From a virus: a DNA stretch of 22,713 bases. Shown one piece after another: positions 7,375 to 15,828 of the stretch. Position 1 is the first letter of the stretch. The number at the start of each line of letters is the position of its first letter. The notes beneath the pieces are model-generated. The model searched no databases, was not told the origin of the DNA, and saw only the letters and a list, made by a program, of their open reading frames with translations. The DNA is taken from positions 1 to 22,713 of IMG/VR virus record IMGVR_UViG_3300046167_000589; one strand, given 5' to 3'. A program made the position numbers and the translations under genes.

Positions 7375-8524
7375 TAATAAAGACTGGATGCTCGCACAGG
7401 AGAAGGCCGGCAAGGCTACGGCTACGCAGAAGGCATGGCTATCTAAGTGGAGGGCAGCAGGATCGCCTAGCACTCAGGCGGGTATGTCTAAGTCTAAGTC
7501 CTCTGCTTCGCAGACTAAGACGGCAGCAGATAAGAAGGCAGCTCAGATGGCAGCTGCTAAGAAAGCAGCGGCGGAGAAGCAGGCAGCTGAAATCAAAAGG
7601 CAGCAGGAGCAGGCCCAGCGGCTTGCAGCTAAGGCAGCTGCTGATGCTAAGGCCGCCGCAGCTAGTCTCACAGGAAAGAACTCTTTAGTCGGAGGCGATG
7701 GTCTTACTAACGAAGAACGCTATGCTAAGCGTAGGGCAGAAGAACAAGCTAAGGCAGCTGCGGCAGCGTATCGTCTAGAAACAGACGAACGCGGCAACGC
7801 TAACGCCTTTGGAACAGAGTGGGATGTCAACAGCAACAGAGACAACCCTTACGGAGTAACCAGCATCAAGGACTCCAGTGGTCTAGGCTTTAGTGGTAAT
7901 CCCGAGCACTTCATTACAACAGGCAATCCTGCTGACATGAAGGGTATTGAGGTTGGCTACAACACCGACAAGAAAGCTAAGCCACCTATGCCTCCTGCCG
8001 AAACTACGAAGGGTCAACCTTCAGGCGGCGGTATCGGTGCTTTCTTTAATGGCATACGCAACGGATCTGCTACTAACATCAAGGGCAATGCCCCAGCTGG
8101 AGGCACAGACGCAGCTGTTACAGTAGACCAGACAGGCGGTAACCCGCTGGGGATGTTCAACGGATTAATGGGTGTTGTAAGCAACGTACGAGATCCGAAC
8201 ACAACTGATCCTATTAAGTTCACTCAGGAAGAGATAGACGCAGAGCTAGCTAAGCGAGAGTACGAGCGACAGAACGCCGAGGCTCTTGCTCAGGCGGAGC
8301 TGTTTAACCCTACGCAAGAGGCAGGGCCTGTTCGTAATCGTAACTTCCAGACGGTAAACTACGGCACTCAGGGAGGGCCTACGGCTGGTGTGAACACAGG
8401 CATTGGGGTAGCAGGACAGTCACAGGCTACGCCTTGGGCTGATGCGTACATGAGAGCACAGCAGTCGTCTGCTAGACAAGGGCCTATCAGTGGGCTATTC
8501 AGCAAGGAAATGGAGAACTCCTAA
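7361..8524 (+). CDS. Putative structural protein, Ala/Lys-rich, 387 aa
   Basis: A 387-aa protein starting at an ATG with a very strong AAGGAGG site. The N-terminal 130 residues are Ala/Lys/Gln-rich with long helical stretches (KKAAQMAAAKKAAAEKQAAE, AAKAAADAKAAAAS), probably a coiled coil or nucleic-acid-like basic rod. The remainder is Gly/Asn-rich and loosely structured (QPSGGGIGAFFNGI, TGGNPLGMFNGLMGVVSN) with a second charged helix around IDAELAKREYERQ. There are no catalytic motifs. Coupled by an overlapping stop and start (TAATG) to the 597-aa gene downstream. Its place between tail fibre and tail tube genes suggests a minor tail or fibre-linker protein; function unknown. Confidence 0.75.
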   Translation: MSWSSNKDWMLAQEKAGKATATQKAWLSKWRAAGSPSTQAGMSKSKSSASQTKTAADKKAAQMAAAKKAAAEKQAAEIKRQQEQAQRLAAKAAADAKAAAASLTGKNSLVGGDGLTNEERYAKRRAEEQAKAAAAAYRLETDERGNANAFGTEWDVNSNRDNPYGVTSIKDSSGLGFSGNPEHFITTGNPADMKGIEVGYNTDKKAKPPMPPAETTKGQPSGGGIGAFFNGIRNGSATNIKGNAPAGGTDAAVTVDQTGGNPLGMFNGLMGVVSNVRDPNTTDPIKFTQEEIDAELAKREYERQNAEALAQAELFNPTQEAGPVRNRNFQTVNYGTQGGPTAGVNTGIGVAGQSQATPWADAYMRAQQSSARQGPISGLFSKEMENS

Positions 8525-10317
8525 TGGAAGAGACAGGGCTTGAGAACGAACTATTAGCAACTAACGAAGCCCTTCCTTCTGAGGAGGAGCGTACTTATAC
8601 TATGATTCTCCACGACGAGAAAGGAGACAATGCTGTAAGCCTCTATGGAAACACTGGACAGGATCAGCAAGACTTGAGCTGGGAGCCTACACAGGTAACT
8701 GAGGCTGAGCTGTCTGAAATCTTTAGCGGGAGTGACAACCTCCAGAACACCTTCGGTGACTTCGACACCTACATGGCGTACATCGAAGAGTCCTCAGAGA
8801 TGATCGAGGCTCAGGACTGGTTCTCTGCTGAAGGCATAGACAACCGTGGCACTGGGGAGATCATAGGCGAAGGGGAAGACTTCGGCGGTGTTGACGTACG
8901 CAACGATGACGACAACCGACAGTCAGACGGCATGGCTCGACAGGGGGCGTATGCCTCTTGGATGAACAGCGAAGAGAACCAAGCCCTGATGCAGAAGTAC
9001 GGCATTCCTACTGAAGAGTTCACCAACGAGAAAGGTGATAGGTTCAGATGGACAGGCACGGGATTTGCTAGAGTCTACAAGATGAACAGGACAGACTTCG
9101 GAGACTACGTTCTAGCTGCTGGTGCTGCTGCTCTAATGGCCGCTGCTCCTGCTCTTGCTGCCCAGCTGGTAGCTACTACAGGGATGTCAGCGATTACGGC
9201 AGGTGCTTTGTCCTCGTCTATTCTCAGCCTGACAAGCCAAGCAGCTACAACAGGGGATGTAGACATCAACCAAGTAGTTAATGACGCCATTCGAGGAGCC
9301 TCTGGTGGCGTGTTTGGAGACTTCGGGGAAGGAGGTGTAACTTCAATAGGAGATATAGGAAAGGCTGTAGCAGACGCCATTAACGACGTCAGCAACGGGG
9401 CGTTTGAACAAACGTACGGAGACGTTGTGTGGGAGGAGACTACGCCTTCTGAGACTTCTGAAGGTGAGTACGACGAGGACGGTAATGTTGTAGTTGATCC
9501 TAACACTGTTCAGATTGATGGCCCTAACTATCCAGTTACTAATACCAACAACGGAGGCGGCGGCGGAGGCGGAGACAGTTCTTCTAATCCTAATCCTACT
9601 GACTCTACAACGGACAACTCTACTAATGGCAGCGATAATCAGTACGAGGTTATTGACAACATAGCCGACGGTACGTGGATGGTTAGAGACAACATAGATG
9701 GAGACGTATGGATTATCCGGGGAGACTACAGCATAGGAGACTTTGTACCTGAGTCGAGCATGGCAGACGCCGTAGGAGCGGGTGGTGATCTAAATAATGT
9801 AGATACAAATACAAACACAACCGATAACACAACCGATAACACTAACGAAACCGATACTGAAGATCCTTCAGACAGAGTTAATCAGGTTATTGATATACTC
9901 GGGAACACTATAAATTCTATCCCTAATACGGTAGATCCTAATGAGTCAGTTGACCCTAATGACGCAGTTGATCCCAACGAGTCAGTTGATCCTAACAACG
10001 GCGTTGACCCTAATGACGCAGTTGATCCTAACGATGGCGATGGCGACGGGGATGGTGACGGCAATGGGAACGGAACCGGGACTGGGACTGGAAACGGCAA
10101 TGGAGACGGCAACGGCGACGGTGATGGTGACGGGGATGGTGATGGAGACGGCGACGGTAATGGCGACGGAAGCGGAGGGGGTCTTCTCGCAGGCGGCGGT
10201 AACTTCACGCCTAAGTGGGGAGAGCTGTTCAAGTACACCGACATAACGCCAGCTCAGGCTAAGAAGATGGCTCCTATGTACGAATACATCAAGCAAACTA
10301 AAGGGATGCTTTCATGA
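8524..10317 (+). CDS. Putative virion protein with VDPN and DG repeats, 597 aa
   Basis: A 597-aa protein, very acidic. Residues 1-180 look globular (GYGD-free, with [20 protein letters not shown]). Residues about 197-245 are hydrophobic ([20 protein letters not shown]) and could insert in a membrane. Then follow a Gly/Ser/Asn/Thr linker, a small domain ([17 protein letters not shown]), six tandem VDPNxx repeats (about 470-505) and a DG/NG/TG repeat (about 504-553) resembling Ca2+-binding DxDxDG runs. It ends with [20 protein letters not shown] and a helix [16 protein letters not shown], a tail pattern seen in other marine phage virion proteins. It overlaps its neighbours by 1 and 4 nt. The role is unknown; a flexible fibre or ejected membrane-active protein are both possible. 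Confidence 0.78.
   Translation: MEETGLENELLATNEALPSEEERTYTMILHDEKGDNAVSLYGNTGQDQQDLSWEPTQVTEAELSEIFSGSDNLQNTFGDFDTYMAYIEESSEMIEAQDWFSAEGIDNRGTGEIIGEGEDFGGVDVRNDDDNRQSDGMARQGAYASWMNSEENQALMQKYGIPTEEFTNEKGDRFRWTGTGFARVYKMNRTDFGDYVLAAGAAALMAAAPALAAQLVATTGMSAITAGALSSSILSLTSQAATTGDVDINQVVNDAIRGASGGVFGDFGEGGVTSIGDIGKAVADAINDVSNGAFEQTYGDVVWEETTPSETSEGEYDEDGNVVVDPNTVQIDGPNYPVTNTNNGGGGGGGDSSSNPNPTDSTTDNSTNGSDNQYEVIDNIADGTWMVRDNIDGDVWIIRGDYSIGDFVPESSMADAVGAGGDLNNVDTNTNTTDNTTDNTNETDTEDPSDRVNQVIDILGNTINSIPNTVDPNESVDPNDAVDPNESVDPNNGVDPNDAVDPNDGDGDGDGDGNGNGTGTGTGNGNGDGNGDGDGDGDGDGDGDGNGDGSGGGLLAGGGNFTPKWGELFKYTDITPAQAKKMAPMYEYIKQTKGMLS
9931..10038 (+). repeat. Six tandem 18-bp repeats (VDPNxx)
   Basis: Six in-frame 18-bp units, each encoding V-D-P-N plus two residues (ES, DA, ES, NG, DA, DG). 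Copies differ mainly at third codon positions, so selection or recent expansion acts on the protein level. They lie inside the 597-aa gene. Confidence 0.9.
10033..10190 (+). repeat. Low-complexity Asp/Asn/Thr-Gly repeat
   Basis: About 50 codons alternating GGN with GAY, AAY or ACN. The pattern gives DG, then NG/TG, then DG blocks ending in SGGG. Alternating Asp-Gly is reminiscent of DxDxDG calcium loops but no complete RTX nonapeptide (GGxGxDxUx) is seen. The DNA is a near-hexanucleotide repeat that could slip in replication. Confidence 0.88.
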
Positions 10318-10958
10318 ACTATTTACAACTAGTGAACGGTGTCCTCATGCGTATGCGTGAAGACACGGTATCAACCGTAGTGTCTTCTGATCCTGTAGTT
10401 GCTATCGTAGCGGCTCATGTCAACGACGCTAAGAGGATCGTCGAGGACGCCCACCTATGGAACGCTGAGCGATACGAGTGGACTATCAGTAGTGTGGTAG
10501 GGCAGGATACTTATTCTTTGACAGACAGCGGTGAGAGCCTCCACATAGAGTACTTCTTAGGGGACGACGGCAGTGAGCCAGTAGAGCTACGCTTGCAGGA
10601 CATGAAGCGTAAGAAGGCACAGGGGTCAGCTAATGGCCCTTGTCAGTACTTCTCCCCTAACGGACTCGACAGCAATCAGGACGTAAAGGTAGAGCTATAC
10701 CCTGCCTCTACGGCTGCTGTGACGTACACGGTAGGTGGACACAGGCGACTGCCTGATCTATCTGCTGATGACGATAAGCTCATCATACCGTCTAAGCCTG
10801 TGCTGTACTTAGCATTGGCTATGTCGGCAAGAGAGCGAGGCGAGGTAGGCGGTCAGACGGCTGCTGAGATATTTACGTTAGCTGATACTTACTTGTCAGA
10901 TTCTATAGCTATTGACGCTGGTCTTAACTATCTTGATAACATTTGGATGACTGTATAA
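10314..10958 (+). CDS. Tail tubular/head-tail adaptor protein (T7 gp11-like)
   Basis: A 214-aa protein beginning [17 protein letters not shown] and containing HVNDAKRIVEDAHLWNAERYEWTIS, the helical N-terminal pattern of podoviral tail tubular protein A or adaptor proteins. A DTYSL-type strand and KLIIPSKPVLYLALAMSARERGE near the C-terminus also fit. Such proteins form a dodecameric ring below the portal that links head to tail. The ATG overlaps the stop of the 597-aa gene (ATGA), and the stop overlaps the next start (TAATG). Its position right before the gp12-like nozzle protein is the usual order in T7-like virion modules. The call is by family pattern and synteny, not by alignment. Confidence 0.83.
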   Translation: MNYLQLVNGVLMRMREDTVSTVVSSDPVVAIVAAHVNDAKRIVEDAHLWNAERYEWTISSVVGQDTYSLTDSGESLHIEYFLGDDGSEPVELRLQDMKRKKAQGSANGPCQYFSPNGLDSNQDVKVELYPASTAAVTYTVGGHRRLPDLSADDDKLIIPSKPVLYLALAMSARERGEVGGQTAAEIFTLADTYLSDSIAIDAGLNYLDNIWMTV

Positions 10959-12646
10959 TGGCACAACAACAGCAGAACATTTCGATCTCTGCTCCGGGCT
11001 TCCAAGGTCTAAACACCGAGGACTCGCCGTTGCAGCAAGACCCCGGATTCGCCTTGGAAGCCGACAATTGTGTTATTGATAGATTCGGTAGGATCGGCGC
11101 TAGAGAGGCATTCGATAACTACACCAACAACGACAACATATCGTACTCCACTAACCCTGCTATGGTCACTGAGACTAAGCAGGTGTATCAGCTAGGCGGT
11201 GGAGTCATCGGCACGACACGCCATGACCTAGGCATACTAGGGCATCTACAGTACAGCGGTGCTGGTTCTCTTGTTCAGGAGGACTACTACATTGTACGGT
11301 TCGATGCAGAGGACATGGATGCAATCTCTTACCCTACGGTGGCTATTCCGGCTAACCTAGTAAGGGCAGACATCGTGTACTTCAACGATGCAATCTACAT
11401 ATTCAGTAAAGGTAACATCGCACTTAAGTACACAGGCACCATAGTTAATCTATTCTCAGGAACAATAGACGTAGACTACATACCGCCTAGAGACGACAGC
11501 GGTATCATTGCTAACAACATCGACGGAGACGTAGGTTGCTCAGCGTACGGTAGGCTGTGGGTATCGGGAGTCAACAACGACTACGATACTATATATTATT
11601 CTGATCTTCTTATTGCTACACAGTGGTACGACGGAAGAGCCACACCAGCGGATACCCAGAACACAGGCGGTATTATTGACGTGTCTCAGTACTGGCCTAA
11701 CGGCGGTGACCGAATCGTGTCGATACAGGCACACAACAACTTCCTAATCATCTTTGGAAGACAGTCGATTCTGCTGTACTCGTCAGTCAATAACTTTGCT
11801 GACCCTGCAGATATGGGTGGTCTAATACTACAGGATGCTATCAGCAGCATGGGCGCTGTAGCTAGAGACGCAGTAACTAACATAGGATCTGATCTTCTCT
11901 TTGTAGACGACTCAGGCGTGCGTTCGCTAGGAAGAACAATACAAGAGAAGTCAGTACCTATTGGAGACCTAACGGCTAACGTCAAGCGAGACATCTCTAG
12001 CCTTATACGAGACGAGCCTAATGATGCTGTGTCTTTGTTCTACATGCCTGACAAGAACTTAGTAGTATGTAACTTCGGTGACACAGAGCAAGCGTACGCT
12101 ATCGAGATGAGAGCACCCTCAGCTACAGGAGGCCAGAAGATAACTCGGTGGACTGACTGTAAGTTCAGGCGTGGTCTTTACGTCGAGCAAGAGGATGACG
12201 TATACACACTGCTGGCAGGCAAGGACACAGGCGGTGCGCTTTGGTACAACAACTACCTAGAGTGGAACAGTCAGCCCTATCAGATGAAGTACGGTTCTAA
12301 TGCGTTTACCTTCGGAGACGCAGTACGACAGAAGTTCTTGAAGAAGATAGACTTCACCTTAGTAAGTACCTTTGCTGACGCTGATGCTGTTGTTAAGTGG
12401 GGATACGGTGGTTTCCTGACTGACACAGCAACTAAGGTTGTTAGTGCTCAGCAGCCTGCGCTCTATAACGTGTCTGAGTTCAATGAATCAGAATACGGGC
12501 CGGGACTAACTACGCTAAGGCGGTACAAGACAAACACTAACGGTAGCGGTGACCTAGTAAGGGTTGGGCTAGAAGCGGATATAGCAGGTAACTCACTGTC
12601 TATACAAGAGATTAATGTTCAGACCCTTCTGGGGAGGATTTACTGA
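10958..12646 (+). CDS. Tail tubular protein B / nozzle (T7 gp12, P22 gp10-like)
   Basis: A 562-aa protein with the typical opening ISAPGFQGLNTEDSP followed by DPGFALEADNCVIDRFGRIGAREAF, a signature of nozzle or stabilisation proteins in marine podoviruses. The middle is beta-rich with repeated blades (DIVYFNDAIYIFSKGN, GRLWVSGVNNDYDTIYYSDL, NNFLIIFGRQSILLY), consistent with a beta-propeller. It would form the hexameric tail nozzle that plugs the DNA channel. The start is ATG 10958 (TAATG junction with the preceding stop); the longer open frame from TTG 10943 is unlikely. The stop overlaps the following start as TGATG. Confidence 0.87.
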   Translation: MAQQQQNISISAPGFQGLNTEDSPLQQDPGFALEADNCVIDRFGRIGAREAFDNYTNNDNISYSTNPAMVTETKQVYQLGGGVIGTTRHDLGILGHLQYSGAGSLVQEDYYIVRFDAEDMDAISYPTVAIPANLVRADIVYFNDAIYIFSKGNIALKYTGTIVNLFSGTIDVDYIPPRDDSGIIANNIDGDVGCSAYGRLWVSGVNNDYDTIYYSDLLIATQWYDGRATPADTQNTGGIIDVSQYWPNGGDRIVSIQAHNNFLIIFGRQSILLYSSVNNFADPADMGGLILQDAISSMGAVARDAVTNIGSDLLFVDDSGVRSLGRTIQEKSVPIGDLTANVKRDISSLIRDEPNDAVSLFYMPDKNLVVCNFGDTEQAYAIEMRAPSATGGQKITRWTDCKFRRGLYVEQEDDVYTLLAGKDTGGALWYNNYLEWNSQPYQMKYGSNAFTFGDAVRQKFLKKIDFTLVSTFADADAVVKWGYGGFLTDTATKVVSAQQPALYNVSEFNESEYGPGLTTLRRYKTNTNGSGDLVRVGLEADIAGNSLSIQEINVQTLLGRIY

Positions 12647-14403
12647 TGGGTTTATTAAGTGTAGTAGGTGGTATTGGTTCTGCTGCGGCGGGTCTCAATA
12701 CAGCTGACGATATACAGGGTCTAGGTGCTAGTGCCAATCAACAGATGGCAGACCTAGCAACGCAGGTAAAGGGCGATACTGCCTTCACTGGATATGGAGT
12801 ACAGACAGGACTAGGAAGCAGCACTGTTGACGCACAGGGAAACACTAACCTAGGCGTAGGGCCTAACGCTGCTATGCAGGGCATGTCCGGAAGCATGATG
12901 GGCAATGCTCAGTCAGGCTTCGGTAATGCTGCCGCAATGGCAGGAGCTGCTAGCGGTAACCCAGCGTACGGGCAGGCCATGGGTGGTATGGCTACAGCTC
13001 AGGGCATGGCTATGAACAACCAAGGCAATCCTGCTTATCAGCAAGCCATGGGGATGTACGGCCAGAACGCTAACAATTCAATGATGGGCGCGGCTACGGG
13101 AATGATCGGTCAAGGAGCGCAGAACGCTGCTTATGGGCAGGCGATGGGTGGTCTTAATCAGTCCAATCAGATGGCTATGCAGAACAGTCAGAACGCTCAG
13201 ATGGGCGGGGCTATGAACCAGCTCGGGCAAGCTAACGCACTCACTGGGGCTAACGCACAGAACGCAGCCTACGGACAGGCCATGGGCGCACAGAACGCAG
13301 GTATGCAGGGACTCGCAGGCCAGCAGGCAGGGGCATTAGGAGCCTCACAGCAGGCCATGCAGAACGCTATGGGCGACAGGGCAGGACGTGAGCAGTCAGT
13401 GTACGACAGAGCTATGTCTATGCAGCAGCCGGGTCTAGACGCCGCCAGAGCCTCTCAGCAGGCCCGTGAGTTCGCTCAGGGTCGAGGAGGTGTTAGGGGT
13501 AGTCAGTTCGGTGGAACCGCTGAGGATGCCGCTACGGCCCGCGCACAGGCACAGGCACAGAACCAAGCAGCCTTTCAGGCGATGGGTCAGGCCGAGGCAG
13601 AGATGCAGGGACAGGCAGCTATGGCTAGCCAGTTCGGTCAGATGGGTCAGGCAGCAGCTGGACTACAAGGACAACTCGGCAGCAACATGGGCCAGCTCGG
13701 AGCACAGAATGCACAGCTCGGGCAGGCAGCTGGGTCACAGTTGGCACAGAACGCTGGACTCCAGAGCAGCATGGGCGCTCAGAACGCACAGCTCGGGCAG
13801 GCAGCTGCGGGTATGCTGGGACAGAACGCTCAGGCAGCGGGTTCGCTAGGCGCTCAGAATGCTCAGTTGTCTCAAGCAGCAGGACAGGCACTAGGAAGCT
13901 TAGGTGCTCAGAACGCACAACTAGGACAAGGCGCGGCAGCAGGCATGGGCCAGCTAGGCGGACAGCAATCACAACTGGGTCAGTCAGCAGCCGGTATCTA
14001 CGGCAACATGGCGAACCAGATGGGTCAGCTCGGAAGTCAGCAGGCACAGCTAGGCCAAGCAGGCGCTGGTCTGATGAGTCAGATAGCAAACCAACAAGGC
14101 AACATGGGACTGAATGCTTATCAGCAGTCGTTCCTGCCAATGCAGCAGCAGATGCAGATGATGCAACTGGGCGGACAGAACGCAGATCGCTTCCAGTCTG
14201 GTCAATTCACAGGTGCAAACTTAGGTGCTCAGCTCGGCCTCGGTGGTATACAGGCACAGGTGAACGCAGCCAAGACAGCCGCAGAGCTAGAAGGCAACAT
14301 CTACACTGGCGCTATGGACGCAGCAGCGGGAATGACCGGGGGTGCTTTGGGTAACATAAACACAAGCAATCCTACGGTTGATAAATTCCTCTCATGGTTA
14401 TAA
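12646..14403 (+). CDS. Putative internal virion protein, Gln/Ala/Gly-rich repeats, 585 aa
   Basis: A 585-aa protein dominated by Gln, Ala, Gly, Met and Asn. The N-terminus (LLSVVGGIGSAAAGL) is hydrophobic. Residues about 105-220 carry copies of NxAYGQAMG. Residues about 350-475 carry six or so copies of LGAQNAQLGQAAG. A charged segment (REQSVYDRAMSMQQPGLDAARASQQAREFAQGRGG begins near 250) separates the two. The C-terminus (QSFLPMQQQMQMMQLGGQN...AAKTAAELEGNIY) is helical. By position this is the first of three genes after the nozzle, where T7 has ejection proteins gp14-16. Long Gln/Ala helices suit a protein stored in the capsid and ejected to line a channel, but no direct homology is claimed. 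Confidence 0.78.
   Translation: MGLLSVVGGIGSAAAGLNTADDIQGLGASANQQMADLATQVKGDTAFTGYGVQTGLGSSTVDAQGNTNLGVGPNAAMQGMSGSMMGNAQSGFGNAAAMAGAASGNPAYGQAMGGMATAQGMAMNNQGNPAYQQAMGMYGQNANNSMMGAATGMIGQGAQNAAYGQAMGGLNQSNQMAMQNSQNAQMGGAMNQLGQANALTGANAQNAAYGQAMGAQNAGMQGLAGQQAGALGASQQAMQNAMGDRAGREQSVYDRAMSMQQPGLDAARASQQAREFAQGRGGVRGSQFGGTAEDAATARAQAQAQNQAAFQAMGQAEAEMQGQAAMASQFGQMGQAAAGLQGQLGSNMGQLGAQNAQLGQAAGSQLAQNAGLQSSMGAQNAQLGQAAAGMLGQNAQAAGSLGAQNAQLSQAAGQALGSLGAQNAQLGQGAAAGMGQLGGQQSQLGQSAAGIYGNMANQMGQLGSQQAQLGQAGAGLMSQIANQQGNMGLNAYQQSFLPMQQQMQMMQLGGQNADRFQSGQFTGANLGAQLGLGGIQAQVNAAKTAAELEGNIYTGAMDAAAGMTGGALGNINTSNPTVDKFLSWL
13690..14070 (+). repeat. Degenerate repeats (GAQNAQLGQAA) in 585-aa gene
   Basis: At least six imperfect DNA copies of a unit spelling Gly-Ala-Gln-Asn-Ala-Gln-Leu-Gly-Gln-Ala-Ala, often sharing CAGAACGCACAGCTCGGGCA, with variable spacers. 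Third-position changes show that the protein pattern is kept while the DNA drifts. Confidence 0.85.
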
Positions 14404-14414
14404 GGAGAAACTAA

Positions 14415-15815
14415 ATGGCTGGACAATCACAAGCAGCAAACCTCGGGGGGATGTTGTCTCAAATAGGCAACACTCTCGGGACTTCTGTTGACTCAGAGAA
14501 CTACGTCCGTGGTACTCAGAACATGTTCCGGCCTGATGTTGAGGCCGATGACATCGAGGGACAGCGGCGTCTAATGAACTGGCAGACTCAACTGGGCCGT
14601 ACCGATGAGGCCCGGAATACCATGCTGGGCATTAACCAGATGGAGGAGCAGGCTAGGAGGGAAGCTAAAGAGGCTAAGGAGTTACGTACAGGCCAGATGC
14701 AGACTTCAATAGCGCAGCGTAAGTCTGCGATTAGAACAATCATGAATAATAAGAACATGACAGAGTCTGCTCGAAAGGCGGCGCTTGATGGTGTTACTCA
14801 AAGTATCATGGTTGATGCTCCTACTGCTGGTTATAACCCTATGGACTTTGAGGACATTACAGGAACTATTCGAGAAGAAGATAAGGCGAATAAACTTAGG
14901 CAGCTCCAGCTAGACTCAGAGCAGAGTGCTGCGGAGCAGAAACAGAAAGACGAGAAAGCGGAACAGGTTATTAACGGCATGCTAGCCAAAGGAACCGTCC
15001 CCGGATCTGCTGCTTGGACTCAAGCAACTGAAGAGGGCGGTCTTCTTTCTAATAACATACAGTACGCTCAGGCGTATGAGACTAACTACTTGCAGCTAGA
15101 GTCTCAAAGGGCAGCAAGACTTCAGAGAGAGAATGAGGCCAGTGCTGTTCTTGCTCCAATAGAGGTGTCTCTTCTTTCTTCTGCAATAGACATTCTTCCA
15201 GAAGACCATGTTCTTTATAATCAATCAAAAGCTCTTAAAGAAAAGATAAAGGAGCTAGATAATAAAGAACCCGGAGCTGTTGTAAACCCAGCCGAAAGAA
15301 GCCAAGCAAAGGCAGAACTTCAAAGGCTAGAGAGCTTGTTAGTACCTGCAATTAGTTCTATACAGACGGCAGATAAGTCAGAAGAAAGGATAGCAAATGC
15401 TATCAATCAGAGAGTGGACATGGCAATTGCTAATGCTACTCCTGACCTTGCTCAGATAGAGGAAATAGATACAGACCTTGAGGATCGTATTTCCGATCCG
15501 TTATTTAACTCAAACGAGGGCTGGGTTGCAGGTACTAAGCAGACTCTAATAAAGCCAGATTGGGTTACTAAGCTTGCGGATCTTTATGGAGTGACTGTTC
15601 CTGCTAAGGAGGAAGGTCAGTACTACACTACTTCTGAGCTTTCTAAGGCAATAGCAATGGCACAAGCATCTCAGCCTTATGAGGGAATGCGTGTAGAAGT
15701 TCCCGAGTCGTCTTTAGGAAAGCCTAAGCCTAGGGAAGACAAAGGCAATACCTTAGAGGGAACTCTTAAGGAAATACAAGACGGGATTACCCCTAAGACT
15801 AGAGTTACAATGTAA
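14415..15815 (+). CDS. Putative internal virion (ejection) protein, coiled coil, 466 aa
   Basis: A 466-aa protein after a strong AAGGAG site. It opens with a Gly/Ser/Gln segment (AGQSQAANLGGMLSQIGNTL), then DVEADDIEGQRRLMNWQTQLGR and a long charged helix (INQMEEQARREAKEAKELR). The middle and C-terminal parts are mostly helical with coiled-coil content (LESQRAARLQRENEA, KALKEKIKELDNKE). There is no signal peptide, membrane segment or enzyme motif. The place matches T7 gene 15, a scaffold-like tube component of the ejectosome. Codon use shifts towards AGA/AGG and A/T-ending codons in the second half of the gene. The homology assignment is inferred from synteny. Confidence 0.75.
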   Translation: MAGQSQAANLGGMLSQIGNTLGTSVDSENYVRGTQNMFRPDVEADDIEGQRRLMNWQTQLGRTDEARNTMLGINQMEEQARREAKEAKELRTGQMQTSIAQRKSAIRTIMNNKNMTESARKAALDGVTQSIMVDAPTAGYNPMDFEDITGTIREEDKANKLRQLQLDSEQSAAEQKQKDEKAEQVINGMLAKGTVPGSAAWTQATEEGGLLSNNIQYAQAYETNYLQLESQRAARLQRENEASAVLAPIEVSLLSSAIDILPEDHVLYNQSKALKEKIKELDNKEPGAVVNPAERSQAKAELQRLESLLVPAISSIQTADKSEERIANAINQRVDMAIANATPDLAQIEEIDTDLEDRISDPLFNSNEGWVAGTKQTLIKPDWVTKLADLYGVTVPAKEEGQYYTTSELSKAIAMAQASQPYEGMRVEVPESSLGKPKPREDKGNTLEGTLKEIQDGITPKTRVTM

Positions 15816-15828
15816 TAGGAGAATTAGA

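Noticed and set aside
9931-10038. Possible CRISPR-like array
   Set aside because: The 18-bp units are directly adjacent with no spacers and are in frame with a protein.
9882-10246. Open frames on both strands across the DG repeat
   Set aside because: Repetitive Pro-Ser or Thr-Met-Ala readings caused by the repeat itself.
13625-14140. 171-aa open frame on the - strand
   Set aside because: Shadow of the repeat-rich 585-aa gene; Arg/Leu/Pro-biased composition and no ribosome site.
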